Assembly (NCBI GenBank): GCA_001803395.1
Contig: MHBU01000008.1
Location: 1-45,643 of the forward strand
DNA: 45,643 bases
Reading direction: 5' to 3'
From: Methylotenera sp. RIFCSPLOWO2_02_FULL_45_14
GTDB taxonomy: Bacteria > Pseudomonadota > Gammaproteobacteria > Burkholderiales > Methylophilaceae
Part shown: in pieces, positions 10,513 to 19,173 of the stretch
Layout of the letters: every line of letters starts with the position of its first letter
Numbering within the stretch: the first letter of the stretch is position 1
Made by a program: the position numbers and the translations under genes
Notes under the pieces: model-generated
What the model was told of the DNA's origin: nothing
The model's database searches: none
What the model saw: the letters and a program-made list of their open reading frames with translations, nothing else

Positions 10513-12354
10513 ATGTGTGGTATTGTAGGCGCAGTAGCAAATAGAAACGTTGTATCCACGCTGATTGAAGGCTTAAGCCGCCTGGAATATCGCGGCTATG
10601 ACTCAGCTGGTATCGCCGTGTTAAATAGCAGCGGTATAGAACGTGTGCGCGCTGTAGGCCGTGTAGCTGCCATGACCGATAAAGTCAATGCGTCGCAATT
10701 AAGTGGGCAAGTTGGCATCGGCCATACACGTTGGGCAACGCACGGCGGCGTGACAGAGAGCAATGCACACCCGCACGTTTCGCCTAATCCTCTTGGAGGC
10801 GAAATTGCCGTAGTGCATAACGGCATTATTGAAAACCATGATGAACAGCGTGAAAAACTTAAAAAACTAGGCTACGAGTTCACCTCGCAAACTGACACTG
10901 AAGTCATTGCGCATCTCATTCACTACTACCATAAAAATTTGACGCTACTTGCCGCCACGCAAAAAGCCGTGAGTGAACTCACAGGCGCATTTGCTATCAG
11001 CGTGATATCAGTCAAAGAGCCTGAGCATATGATTACGGCCCGCTTGGGTTGCCCGCTGTTGATTGGCCTAGGCGAAGGTGAAAACTTCATTGCTTCAGAT
11101 GTTTCTGCAGTGCTTTCTGTCACCCGTAAAGTGATATATCTTGAAGATGGCGATGTGGCCGATATTCGTCGTGAAGGCGTGACCATTTATGGCCGTGATG
11201 GTGTAGAAGTCACGCGTAAAATTCACGTGAGCGATGTATCTCTCGCCAGCATGGAGCTTGGCCCTTATGCACACTTCATGCAAAAAGAGATACACGAGCA
11301 ACCACGCGCACTGGCAGACACCATAGAGGCGCTGATTGATGACAATAGCTTCTCCCCTGCTCTGTTTGGTGAAAATGCAGGTGATGTATTCAAGCAAGTT
11401 GACAGCATATTGATACTCGCTGCAGGTACCAGTTATTACGCCGCACTTACCGCCAAATACTGGTTAGAAAGCATTGCAAAATTGCCAACTAATGTGGAAA
11501 TAGCCAGTGAATATCGTTATCGCGAATCTGTGCCAAACCCACGTCAGTTGATTGTCACTATTTCGCAATCTGGCGAAACCCTAGACACGATGGAAGCGCT
11601 TAAACACGCGAAGCTATTAGGTCAAAACCTAACGCTAGCCATTTGTAACGTGCAAGAAAGCGCCATCCCACGCGCCTCACGACTAGTGTTTTACACGCGT
11701 GCCGGGGCAGAAATTGGCGTGGCTTCAACCAAAGCCTTTACCACACAATTAGTAGCCTTGTTTACTTTGGCCGCGACCTTGGCAAAGCAACGTGGCTTAT
11801 TGAGTCACGAAGCGGAGCAATCATATTTAAGTGCCTTGCGCCAACTAGCAGGCAGTGTGCAGCATGCACTAAATTTGGAGCCGCAAATTCGTGAATGGGC
11901 AAAATCATTTGCCAATAAACAACATGCTTTGTTTTTAGGGCGTGGCATACACTACCCAATCGCGTTAGAAGGCGCGCTCAAGCTTAAAGAAATTTCTTAC
12001 ATCCACGCCGAGGCCTACCCCGCAGGCGAGCTGAAACACGGCCCATTGGCGCTGGTAGATAGTGACATGCCTGTGGTGGTCATTGCGCCCAATGATGCCT
12101 TGCTAGAAAAAGTAAAATCTAACATGCAGGAAGTAAAAGCACGCGGCGGCGAGTTGTTCGTATTTGCCGATAGTGACAGCCACTTTACGGAGTCAGAAGG
12201 CGTGCATGTGATCCGCACCCCACGTCATGTAGGCGTGCTCTCCCCTATTTTGCATACGATTCCCGTACAAATGTTAGCGTATCATGCCGCTTTAATTAAA
12301 GGTACGGATGTAGATAAGCCAAGGAATTTAGCAAAAAGTGTGACGGTTGAATAG
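10513..12354 (+). CDS. glmS: Glucosamine-6-phosphate synthase (isomerising)
   Basis: GlmS converts fructose-6-phosphate and glutamine to glucosamine-6-phosphate and glutamate, the first step toward UDP-GlcNAc. It has 613 residues (E. coli 609). The N-terminal Cys directly after Met (MCGIVGAV) is the glutamine-hydrolysing nucleophile, with the class II amidotransferase motif EYRGYDSAG near 27 and HTRWATHG near 73. Two SIS sugar-isomerase domains follow, with SQSGET in the first (about 350) and the conserved C-terminal [12 protein letters not shown]. There is no room for a glmS ribozyme: the leader is occupied by a REP doublet. GAAAGAG eight bases upstream is a usable ribosome site. Confidence 0.98.
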   Translation: MCGIVGAVANRNVVSTLIEGLSRLEYRGYDSAGIAVLNSSGIERVRAVGRVAAMTDKVNASQLSGQVGIGHTRWATHGGVTESNAHPHVSPNPLGGEIAVVHNGIIENHDEQREKLKKLGYEFTSQTDTEVIAHLIHYYHKNLTLLAATQKAVSELTGAFAISVISVKEPEHMITARLGCPLLIGLGEGENFIASDVSAVLSVTRKVIYLEDGDVADIRREGVTIYGRDGVEVTRKIHVSDVSLASMELGPYAHFMQKEIHEQPRALADTIEALIDDNSFSPALFGENAGDVFKQVDSILILAAGTSYYAALTAKYWLESIAKLPTNVEIASEYRYRESVPNPRQLIVTISQSGETLDTMEALKHAKLLGQNLTLAICNVQESAIPRASRLVFYTRAGAEIGVASTKAFTTQLVALFTLAATLAKQRGLLSHEAEQSYLSALRQLAGSVQHALNLEPQIREWAKSFANKQHALFLGRGIHYPIALEGALKLKEISYIHAEAYPAGELKHGPLALVDSDMPVVVIAPNDALLEKVKSNMQEVKARGGELFVFADSDSHFTESEGVHVIRTPRHVGVLSPILHTIPVQMLAYHAALIKGTDVDKPRNLAKSVTVE

Positions 12355-12388
12355 TTTGATTTATCAACGTTTCAATAGTACAAACAAG

Positions 12389-12409
12389 TTGTGATTACAT
12401 TCATCACAA
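12389..12409. promoter_or_regulatory. Inverted repeat upstream of the 30-residue ORF
   Basis: TTGTGAT, seven bases, ATCACAA: a perfect 7-bp inverted repeat 20 bases before a small ORF. The half-sites look like CRP halves, but the inner spacing is 9 rather than 6, so ordinary CRP binding is unlikely. It could be an operator for another dimeric regulator or an RNA hairpin in the leader. Confidence 0.4.
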
Positions 12410-12429
12410 TAAATTTCTGAGGAGAAGCA

Positions 12430-12522
12430 ATGAGTAATGAGCCAAGTATTGGTTGGTTGTTAGAGAATCAGGAAAAAATCGTGCACAAATACTTCCAGAT
12501 GGGACTGGACGGAAAAATTTAA
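12430..12522 (+). CDS. Unrecognised 30-residue small protein
   Basis: ATG at 12430 with GAGGAGA six bases upstream, one of the best ribosome sites in the window, and a TAA stop after 30 codons. The product begins MSNEPSIGWLLENQEK and ends with MGLDGKI; it has one likely amphipathic helix and no membrane segment. I recognise no family. It sits alone between glmS (75 bases before) and the converging yaeQ, with an inverted repeat (12389-12409) in its leader. It may be a true small protein or the 5' remnant of a longer gene; there is no in-frame continuation after the stop that looks like coding sequence. Existence rests on the ribosome site and leader only. Confidence 0.5.
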   Translation: MSNEPSIGWLLENQEKIVHKYFQMGLDGKI

Positions 12523-12572
12523 TCTTTGCGGGTTAATAATTTTCTGTTCCTTGGGGTGAGGCTGGCTAAAAA

Positions 12573-12660
12573 CCGGCACGCGCGCCGGCGTAATGGTTTT
12601 AAGGCATTGCGCCGCAAGAATAAAATTTTCATTCGGCGTATTACGCTGTGCTAATGCGCC
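12573..12660. repeat. Cluster of three REP-like palindromes at the yaeQ 3' end
   Basis: Three palindromes in 88 bases: CCGGC/GCCGG (12573-12588); GGCGTAATG, nine bases, CATTGCGCC (12587-12613, one G-T pair); and GGCGTATTA, eight bases, TAATGCGCC (12635-12660, one G-T pair). The last two share the GGCG(T/C)A-TTA/ATG pattern of common proteobacterial extragenic palindromes. The third overlaps the yaeQ stop codon, so the repeat supplies the last residues of that protein. Confidence 0.6.
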
Positions 12661-13199
12661 TTATTCGGTTGTTTTAAAATCACTGGCGTGATGTCAAAGC
12701 TACCGCCATCATGGCCCAGTAAGATTTCACCATCTTGAATGGTGCAGCTGATATTCATGCTGCGTGATGCAACATTTGCGAGTGCTTGCGTATCAGGCAG
12801 ATTGATGACGGTGAGGTTGCTGAGTTTTAGCAAGGCTTTGCTGTTTTGCGTCCACCACATATCGGCAATCCGTCCGCCGTAAAGCACCACCACCACTTGT
12901 TTAGCGCGCCCTGCGGCTTTGCGTATGTCTTTTTCGGTGGGCAAGCCTACATCCATCCAAAGTTCGATGGCGCCAGTGAGGTCTTTTTGCCATAAGTCGG
13001 GTTCTTCATCATCACTCAAGCCTTTGCCAAATATCAGTGTTTCATTGGCATAAAGCGCAAAGCCAAGCAGCCTGACCATCACACGTTCATCGGTTTCTGA
13101 CGGGTGTTTAGCTAGCGTGAGGCTATGTTGTTGATAATAACTGCGATCCATATTTGAAACTTGGAGATCTATTTTGTAAATAGTGGATTTGATAGCCAT
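12651..13199 (-). CDS. yaeQ: YaeQ family protein
   Basis: YaeQ family, a conserved proteobacterial cytoplasmic protein with a fold related to PD-(D/E)XK nucleases but with no proven function. From ATG at 13199 (minus strand) it has 182 residues (E. coli 181) and begins MAIKSTIYKIDLQVSNMDR, as the family does; an upstream in-frame ATG at 13232 would add 11 unmatched residues. Recognisable segments are RSYYQQHSLTLAKHPSETDERVMVRLLGFAL (about 21-51) and LWMDVGLPTEKDIRKA. It is divergent from ettA. Its stop codon lies in a REP-like palindrome. Identity is firm, function is not known. Confidence 0.93.
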   Translation of the reverse strand: MAIKSTIYKIDLQVSNMDRSYYQQHSLTLAKHPSETDERVMVRLLGFALYANETLIFGKGLSDDEEPDLWQKDLTGAIELWMDVGLPTEKDIRKAAGRAKQVVVVLYGGRIADMWWTQNSKALLKLSNLTVINLPDTQALANVASRSMNISCTIQDGEILLGHDGGSFDITPVILKQPNKAH

Positions 13200-13312
13200 G
13201 GTGATTTTTAGCGTTCTTTGAAGTGAGTGCATTATACCTATATTACCCCTCGCCTATTACGCTAGCTTGGTTTCTGTTAAGCTTTCACCTTTCAAACTTG
13301 TAAATTATCATC

Positions 13313-14977
13313 ATGGCTCAATACGTAATGTCTATGCTCCGCGTGAGCAAAATTGTTCCTCCTAAGAAGCAGATTATTAAAGATATTTCATTATCTTTCT
13401 TTCCCGGGGCTAAAATTGGTTTGCTGGGTTTAAATGGTTCAGGTAAGTCAACTGTACTGCGCATTATGGCGGGCGTGGATAAAGAGTTTGAGGGCGAAGT
13501 GCAGTGGCAGCCTGGTATTTCCATCGGTTATTTGCCGCAAGAGCCGCAGTTAGACCCTGAAAAAACTGTGCGTGAAGAGGTTGAGTCTGGCATGGGTGAG
13601 GTGATGCAGGCGCAAGCTAATTTAGAGGCGGTGTATGCGGCTTATGCTGAACCAGATGCGGATTTTGATAAGCTGGCTGAGTTGCAAGCTAAGTACGAGA
13701 ATATTATTGCAGCTAGCGGTGCTGATTTAACCACGCAACTGGAAATTGCCGCCGATGCGCTGCGTTTACCGCCCTGGGATGCAAAAATTGGCCCGCTTTC
13801 CGGTGGTGAAAAGCGTCGTGTGGCACTTTGTAAGTTATTACTTTCCAAGCCTGATATGTTGCTGCTGGATGAGCCGACCAACCATTTGGATGCAGAATCA
13901 GTGGAGTGGTTAGAACAGTTTTTGGTGCGCTTCCCTGGCACGGTAGTGGCAGTAACGCATGATCGTTATTTCTTGGATAATGCAGCAGAGTGGATTTTAG
14001 AGCTAGATCGCGGCCATGGTATTCCATGGAAAGGCAATTATTCAAGCTGGCTAGAGCAAAAGCAAGCGCGTTTAGCCCTTGAAGAATCACAAGAATCTTC
14101 ACGTCGTAAAGCACTGAGTACAGAGTTGGAATGGGTGCGCCAGAATCCGAAAGCACGCCAAGCCAAGAGTAAATCACGTATTGCCCGCTACGAAGAGCTG
14201 GCAAGTGCGGAATACCAAAAACGTAATGAAACACAGGAAATCTTCATTCCCACTGGCGAGCGTTTGGGCGACCAGGTAATTGAGTTCAACGGCGTGAGTA
14301 AAGCCTTTAAAGATCGTTTGTTGATCGATAACTTGAGCTTTAGTGTGCCAGCAGGTGCGATTGTCGGTATTATCGGCCCGAACGGTGCGGGTAAATCGAC
14401 ATTATTTAAAATGATTACCGGTAAAGAACAGCCAGATAGCGGTGAAGTTAAAATTGGTCAAACCGTAAAGCTGGCCTACGTGGATCAAAGCCGTGATGAC
14501 CTCAGCAATGATAAAACCGTGTTTGATGAAATATCAGGCGGCTCAGACATTTTAACCGTGGGTCGTTATGAAACGCCTTCACGCGCCTACATTGGCCGCT
14601 TTAACTTTAAGGGTGGCGATCAACAAAAGATTGTCGGTAATCTATCCGGTGGTGAGCGCGGCCGTTTGCATTTGGCTAAAACGCTGATTTCTGGCGGTAA
14701 CGTATTGCTGTTGGATGAACCGTCCAACGACTTAGATATAGAAACCTTACGTGCGTTGGAAGATGCACTACTGGAGTTTGCAGGCTGTGTACTGGTGATT
14801 TCACATGATCGCTGGTTCTTAGACCGTATTGCCACACATATTCTGGCGGCTGAAGGCGATTCGCAATGGACGTTTTTTAACGGTAACTATCAGGAATATG
14901 AAGCGGATAAACGCAAACGTCTGGGTGAAGAAGGCGCCAAGCCGAAGCGTATTCGTTACAAACCCATTACGCGATAG
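13313..14977 (+). CDS. ettA: Energy-dependent translational throttle protein EttA (ABC-F ATPase)
   Basis: ABC-F ATPase of 554 residues (E. coli EttA 555) that binds the ribosomal E site and gates the first elongation step according to the ATP/ADP ratio. It has two ABC domains and no membrane part: Walker A GLNGSGKST at about 39-47, signature LSGGEKRRV near 162, Walker B LLLDEPTNHLD near 183; then the P-site linker with charged helices (about 245-300), and the second set GPNGAGKST near 354, LSGGERGRL near 443 and LLLDEPSNDLD. The N-terminus MAQYVMSMLRVSKIVPPKKQ is EttA-like. It stands alone, divergent from yaeQ and convergent with the SDR gene. Confidence 0.96.
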   Translation: MAQYVMSMLRVSKIVPPKKQIIKDISLSFFPGAKIGLLGLNGSGKSTVLRIMAGVDKEFEGEVQWQPGISIGYLPQEPQLDPEKTVREEVESGMGEVMQAQANLEAVYAAYAEPDADFDKLAELQAKYENIIAASGADLTTQLEIAADALRLPPWDAKIGPLSGGEKRRVALCKLLLSKPDMLLLDEPTNHLDAESVEWLEQFLVRFPGTVVAVTHDRYFLDNAAEWILELDRGHGIPWKGNYSSWLEQKQARLALEESQESSRRKALSTELEWVRQNPKARQAKSKSRIARYEELASAEYQKRNETQEIFIPTGERLGDQVIEFNGVSKAFKDRLLIDNLSFSVPAGAIVGIIGPNGAGKSTLFKMITGKEQPDSGEVKIGQTVKLAYVDQSRDDLSNDKTVFDEISGGSDILTVGRYETPSRAYIGRFNFKGGDQQKIVGNLSGGERGRLHLAKTLISGGNVLLLDEPSNDLDIETLRALEDALLEFAGCVLVISHDRWFLDRIATHILAAEGDSQWTFFNGNYQEYEADKRKRLGEEGAKPKRIRYKPITR

Positions 14978-15043
14978 TGAGCATTAAAGAAATTTATCAA
15001 CGTGGCCTCGCGTACGGGGCATGCTCGCCTAAACTTCAAAGAT

Positions 15044-15072
15044 GGTAGGAGCGACGCCTCGTCGCCCCTACC
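15044..15072. repeat. Single REP-like palindrome between ettA and the SDR gene
   Basis: Arms of 13 bases (GGTAGGAGCGACG and CGTCGCCCCTACC) around the loop CCT, with one mismatch. It shares the GTAGGAGCGA head with the doublet at 10433 but has a different inner stem. It fills the space between two convergent genes and ends directly before the SDR stop codon, so it may also act as a transcription stop. Confidence 0.7.
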
Positions 15073-15858
15073 TCATTCAACATTGATGCGTTTTTTATGT
15101 GGTGCGTTTTTCGCTAAAAAATCCCATAAAAATGGCGGTATAAAGCGCATCAATCTTGCAACCCAGCCCATTTGCCATGGAATTACCACAAAGCGGCGCT
15201 TATGCTCAATGGCATCTACAAACTTGGTAGCGGCAACATCGGCATCCATTAAGAATGGCATCGGATAGCTGTTAATGTCAGTCATTGGCGTGCGGATATA
15301 GCCAGGGGCGATGGTGGTGACGGCAATATTGTGGTGCAACATTTCAATACGCAAGCTTTCTAAGTAAGCGATAGCTGCTGCTTTTGATGCGCTGTAAGCA
15401 CCCGCACCTGGCAAGCCACGTATGCCTGCCACACTGGCAATGCCTACCAATTTGCCTTCGCCAGCTTTGCGCATGGCGTCAATAAATGGTTGGAAAGTAT
15501 GCACTAAGCCAATTACGTTAATGTCCATGACGGCTTGAAATGCGGCAATGTCCTCTTTGTGTGCGGTTAACGTGCCACTGCTTACACCAGCATTGGCAAT
15601 GACTACGTTAGGTGTGCCGTGTTGTTGTATGAAGTCAGCGGCGGCAGTGGCCAGTGTGGCACTGTCGCGCACATCAAGCGGGTAAATCGCACATTTGATG
15701 TTGTAGCTTGCTTCTAAAGTTTGCTGTAGTTTTTGTAAGTGCTCACTACGTCTGGCTGCTAGCCCTATTATGGTATTTTCATGTTGGTGACGCTTGGCAT
15801 ATTCATGAGCAAGTGCTTCACCTATGCCGCTTGATGCGCCTGTAATAAAAACCTTCAT
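15073..15858 (-). CDS. Short-chain dehydrogenase/reductase of unknown substrate
   Basis: Classical SDR enzyme, 261 residues, using NAD(P)H; the substrate cannot be read from sequence. It has the Rossmann motif TGASSGIG at 6-13, NAG at about 89-91, catalytic Ser in GIASVAG (about 142) and the YSASKAA motif (Tyr about 155, Lys about 159), so the enzyme should be active. The motif pattern and the PGYIRTPMTD segment match the SDR group often found beside dsbA and argS in betaproteobacteria. A terminator (15898-15934) separates it from dsbA upstream, so it probably has its own promoter. The C-terminus is basic with a hydrophobic stretch and may touch the membrane. Confidence 0.9.
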   Translation of the reverse strand: MKVFITGASSGIGEALAHEYAKRHQHENTIIGLAARRSEHLQKLQQTLEASYNIKCAIYPLDVRDSATLATAAADFIQQHGTPNVVIANAGVSSGTLTAHKEDIAAFQAVMDINVIGLVHTFQPFIDAMRKAGEGKLVGIASVAGIRGLPGAGAYSASKAAAIAYLESLRIEMLHHNIAVTTIAPGYIRTPMTDINSYPMPFLMDADVAATKFVDAIEHKRRFVVIPWQMGWVARLMRFIPPFLWDFLAKNAPHKKRINVE

Positions 15859-15897
15859 GGAAAAAGTCCTGGAAAATATGAATTGAATGATGCGTGT

Positions 15898-15934
15898 AAA
15901 AAAACCCGCTTCTATTTCGAGGTAGAAACGGGTT
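15898..15934 (-). terminator. Intrinsic terminator after dsbA
   Basis: On the minus strand: AACCCG, one unpaired base and TAGAA pair with TTCTA and CGGGTT across an eight-base loop, followed by eight T. It lies about 90 bases beyond the dsbA stop and before the SDR start, so it ends the argS-SPOR-dsbA transcripts. Confidence 0.85.
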
Positions 15935-16026
15935 CATTCTAAGCGGTTAAAGCTGATAGTAAGGTTACTAAAATCACCAATTAAAAATCTTTTTGTAAAA
16001 AGCTTTAAACCAGTTTGTTGGTTGGG

Positions 16027-16674
16027 TTACTTTTTTGCCGGGGTTGCCGCCTTTGCTTTATCTGCGCGAATATTAGTAATAATATAATCCGCTGTTTTTA
16101 AAGCGGCATCATTGCTACCAGCCATGGTGCTAGAGGTAATGAATTGACCATTGATAATTAAGCTAGGCACGCCCGTTGCACCTGATGCACGGAAGATGTT
16201 CGCTGCACGGTTTAAGCTGGTATTGGTAGAAAATGACCCGAAAGCTTCTTCAACTTTCTTTTTATCTAAACCGCCTTGCTTAGTGACCCAATCAATCGCT
16301 GCTTTTTCATCCGTTGGGTTGAGTGATTTTTGTTTGTGAATGGCCTCAAATAATGGTGCGTGTAGTTTTTCTAAAACACCTAAAGTTTCCATCGCATAAT
16401 AAGTTTTTGCCATTGGTGCCCATGCTTGGTGTGGCAAACCTGGAACGCGTTTAAACACCACATCAGCGGGTAATTTTTTAACCCATGCATTTAATGAGGA
16501 TTCCATTTGGTGGCAATGGCCGCAGCCGTACCAAAACAATTCGGTCACTTCAATTTTATTGGGGGTGTCGGTTGTGATAATTTGCGCAGTTTTATCAAAA
16601 TCTTTACCCAGTTGCGGGTCTGCCATCACATTGAATGAGGCAAGTAACATTAAAGCCGTTAATAATTTCTTCAT
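16027..16674 (-). CDS. dsbA: Thiol:disulfide interchange protein DsbA
   Basis: Periplasmic DsbA-type oxidoreductase, 215 residues, which introduces disulfides into exported proteins. It has a signal peptide (residues 1-18, cut after VMA), then a thioredoxin fold with an inserted helical domain. The active site is CGHC at 51-54 in LFWYGCGHCHQMES; most DsbA proteins have CPHC, so the middle dipeptide is of PDI type. The cis-proline loop is GVPSLIING. The end is alanine/lysine-rich. AAGGA lies eight bases before the ATG. It stands downstream of the SPOR gene with a gap of 134 bases. The family is firm; the redox properties implied by GH are inference. Confidence 0.95.
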   Translation of the reverse strand: MKKLLTALMLLASFNVMADPQLGKDFDKTAQIITTDTPNKIEVTELFWYGCGHCHQMESSLNAWVKKLPADVVFKRVPGLPHQAWAPMAKTYYAMETLGVLEKLHAPLFEAIHKQKSLNPTDEKAAIDWVTKQGGLDKKKVEEAFGSFSTNTSLNRAANIFRASGATGVPSLIINGQFITSSTMAGSNDAALKTADYIITNIRADKAKAATPAKK

Positions 16675-16808
16675 TGATATTTTTCCTTGTAAATGATGCT
16701 TTAGATTTGCGTTAACAAATTCACCTATTAGAACGAATGATACTGAATTTGGCTGACAAATTTTTTGTTGATAATAATAGAGTAGCTTTTAATTGACCAG
16801 CATTCTGA

Positions 16809-17408
16809 TTATTGGTTTTCATTATTGACTTTAATCAGGTCAGTTTTAAAGCCGTTGCTGGCTAATTCCGCTTTGGTTTTATTGATTTGATCCAAATTAT
16901 TTAAAGGCCCAACGCGCACACGGTGCCATACCCCTTTGTCAGGAATAGTCGCTGTTTGCACTAACGCCTCAAAGCCTTGTAATGCCAATTTTGCTTTCAT
17001 GTTGTCAGCATCTTCTTCTGTTGTAAAAGCACCCACTTGTAAAAAATAAGTGCTTTGTACGGCGGCTTGAGGTTGCTCTTCTTTAATTTTGATTTCTTCA
17101 GGGGTCACTTTGCGCTCAGTTCCGGGCAAAATGGTGTAAAAATCAAAGCGCGTCTTGTCATCCACGTTATCAGGCTGGTTGTTATTAGCCTCAGGTTGGT
17201 TTTTCGCGGTTTCTGCGATTTTTTCAGATATTGGTTTGTTGGGTTTTGCCAAGTTAGTAAATGGGCTATCCGTCCCTTTGATAAACATGACCACTGCCAG
17301 TGATGCGGCGACGCCTAATAAAAAACCTACTAATAAACCAGAAAAAAAGGGGCTGCCTTTGCTGGTTCTTTTAGTGCGTTCAGGGCTTGGTTTGTAATCT
17401 CTACTCAT
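16809..17408 (-). CDS. SPOR-domain membrane protein (FtsN-like)
   Basis: A bitopic inner-membrane protein of 199 residues with a short basic cytoplasmic head, one membrane helix (about 22-44, SGLLVGFLLGVAASLAVVMF), a polar linker and a C-terminal SPOR domain (about 121-199, FLQVGAFTTEEDADNMKAKL and WHRVRVGPL). SPOR domains bind denuded septal peptidoglycan, so a role in cell division is likely; the architecture is that of FtsN, but the essential FtsN region is not recognisable to me. It starts 24 bases after argS and is probably co-transcribed with it, an arrangement common in betaproteobacteria. Confidence 0.88.
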   Translation of the reverse strand: MSRDYKPSPERTKRTSKGSPFFSGLLVGFLLGVAASLAVVMFIKGTDSPFTNLAKPNKPISEKIAETAKNQPEANNNQPDNVDDKTRFDFYTILPGTERKVTPEEIKIKEEQPQAAVQSTYFLQVGAFTTEEDADNMKAKLALQGFEALVQTATIPDKGVWHRVRVGPLNNLDQINKTKAELASNGFKTDLIKVNNENQ

Positions 17409-17432
17409 ATTTATGTAATCCTTACCTTTTTG

Positions 17433-19091
17433 CTACATTTTATTGGGGGCGCTGACGCCAAGTAAATCCAGGCCATTTTTAAGCACTTGTTGCGTGGCGC
17501 TGATTAAGCTCAAACGTGCAAGCTTCAGGTGCTCATCATCAATTAAAAATTTATATTCGTTATAGTAACTGTGCAAGTCACTGGCTAAATCTTTTAAGTA
17601 GTTAGCAATGACATGCGGCGCAAGCTCAGTGGCTGCATTGACAATTACCTCCGGGTATTCGCTCAGGCGTTGCATGAGTGCGGTTTCATGCGCTGTATTA
17701 AGCGGGCTTAAATCTACATTGATTAAGCTTGCAGCATCACCATTCCATTGACTCAGTACGCTGCAAATACGCGCATGCGCATATTGAATATAATAAACCG
17801 GGTTATCGTTGCTTTGGCTACGGGCTAAATCAATATCAAATACCAATTGAGAATCAGCACGGCGCGCGGCTAAAAAGTAGCGTGTGGCGTCGCAACCTAC
17901 TTCTTCAATTAAATCTCGCAAGGTCACATAACTGCCTGCACGTTTAGAGAGTTTTACTTCTTCTCCGCCACGCATGACGGTGACCATTTGGTGCAATACA
18001 TAATCAGGCCAGCCTTGTGGAATGCCAATATCCAAAGCCTGTAAGCCAGCGCGAACGCGGGTAATGGTACTGTGGTGGTCTGCGCCCTGCTCGTTAATCA
18101 CGCGCACAAAGCCGCGATTCCATTTGTCGGTATGGTAGGCAATATCAGGTACAAAGTAAGTGTAGCCACCATCGGTTTTACGCATGACGCGATCTTTATC
18201 ATCGCCGAAATCGGTGGTTTTGAGCCAAAGCGCTTGATGTTCTTCGTAAGTATGGCCGCTGTTAATGAGCGCTTGCACCGTTTGCTCAACACGGCCGGTG
18301 GTATAGAGCGCGCTTTCGAGTGAAAACACGTCAAATTTAATTTGAAATGCTTTTAAGTCTAAATCTTGCTCGTGCCGTAAATACGCCACGCTAAACGTGC
18401 GAATTGACTCTAAGTCGTTAATATCACCGCTGGCAGTGACTTCAATGTCATCGGCGACTACCGTGTGTTTGGTTAGATAAGCGGCGGCAATATCATTGAT
18501 ATACTCGCCACGGTAACCGTTTTCAGGAAAGCTCACATGGTCAGTCGAGACACCTTTGCATCGCGCCAGAACAGAAATGGTGAGGTTATCAATTTGGGCG
18601 CCGGCATCATTGTAATAAAACTCACGCGTCACATCCCAGCCATTTGCATCTAACAAACGCGCTAAACAATCCCCTACCGCAGCGCCACGCCCATGCCCTA
18701 CATGTAAAGGTCCAGTCGGGTTGGCAGATACAAATTCCACCTGCACTTTTTGTTTATTGCCTATGGTATTGCGCCCATACTGGGGACCCTCTTTAAAAAT
18801 ATCTTTAATTACCACTTGTTTAGATTGTGGACTCAAAAAGAAATTGATAAAACCCGCTCCCGCGATTTCAGTTTTAGCGATGTACTCACTGACTGGTAGC
18901 GCTTCAATAATCTGAGTAGCAATCGCACGTGGGTTTTGTTTGAGTGGTTTAGCCAGAACTAGCGCCAAATTTGTGGCAAAATCGCCATGTTCTGCAGATT
19001 TTGGGCGCTCTAATAAAATGTTTAAGTCAGCAACGTCAGGCGCAATAGTTTTTGCGACAGTGACTAATAATTGGGTAAGATGTGTTTTCAC
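17433..19091 (-). CDS. argS: Arginyl-tRNA synthetase
   Basis: Class I arginyl-tRNA synthetase, 552 residues, charging tRNA-Arg. It has the N-terminal Add1 domain (about 1-90), the HIGH-type motif HVGH at 130-133 in [20 protein letters not shown] as the KMSKS counterpart in the C-terminal half, and a DALR anticodon-binding domain ending in LGVSAPNKM. It is slightly shorter than the E. coli enzyme (577). It is the first gene of a minus-strand operon with the SPOR gene and is divergent from priA with an 82-base gap. Confidence 0.98.
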   Translation of the reverse strand: MKTHLTQLLVTVAKTIAPDVADLNILLERPKSAEHGDFATNLALVLAKPLKQNPRAIATQIIEALPVSEYIAKTEIAGAGFINFFLSPQSKQVVIKDIFKEGPQYGRNTIGNKQKVQVEFVSANPTGPLHVGHGRGAAVGDCLARLLDANGWDVTREFYYNDAGAQIDNLTISVLARCKGVSTDHVSFPENGYRGEYINDIAAAYLTKHTVVADDIEVTASGDINDLESIRTFSVAYLRHEQDLDLKAFQIKFDVFSLESALYTTGRVEQTVQALINSGHTYEEHQALWLKTTDFGDDKDRVMRKTDGGYTYFVPDIAYHTDKWNRGFVRVINEQGADHHSTITRVRAGLQALDIGIPQGWPDYVLHQMVTVMRGGEEVKLSKRAGSYVTLRDLIEEVGCDATRYFLAARRADSQLVFDIDLARSQSNDNPVYYIQYAHARICSVLSQWNGDAASLINVDLSPLNTAHETALMQRLSEYPEVIVNAATELAPHVIANYLKDLASDLHSYYNEYKFLIDDEHLKLARLSLISATQQVLKNGLDLLGVSAPNKM

Positions 19092-19173
19092 AATAATTGC
19101 ATAAAATGCTAAAAGCGGTATTTTAACCTACTGTAGTCACTTTTTCTTTAATCACAGCATAATCAAATCACCA

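Noticed and set aside
12389-12409. CRP site upstream of the 30-residue ORF
   Set aside because: The half-sites match but are spaced by nine bases, not six. Kept only as an inverted repeat.
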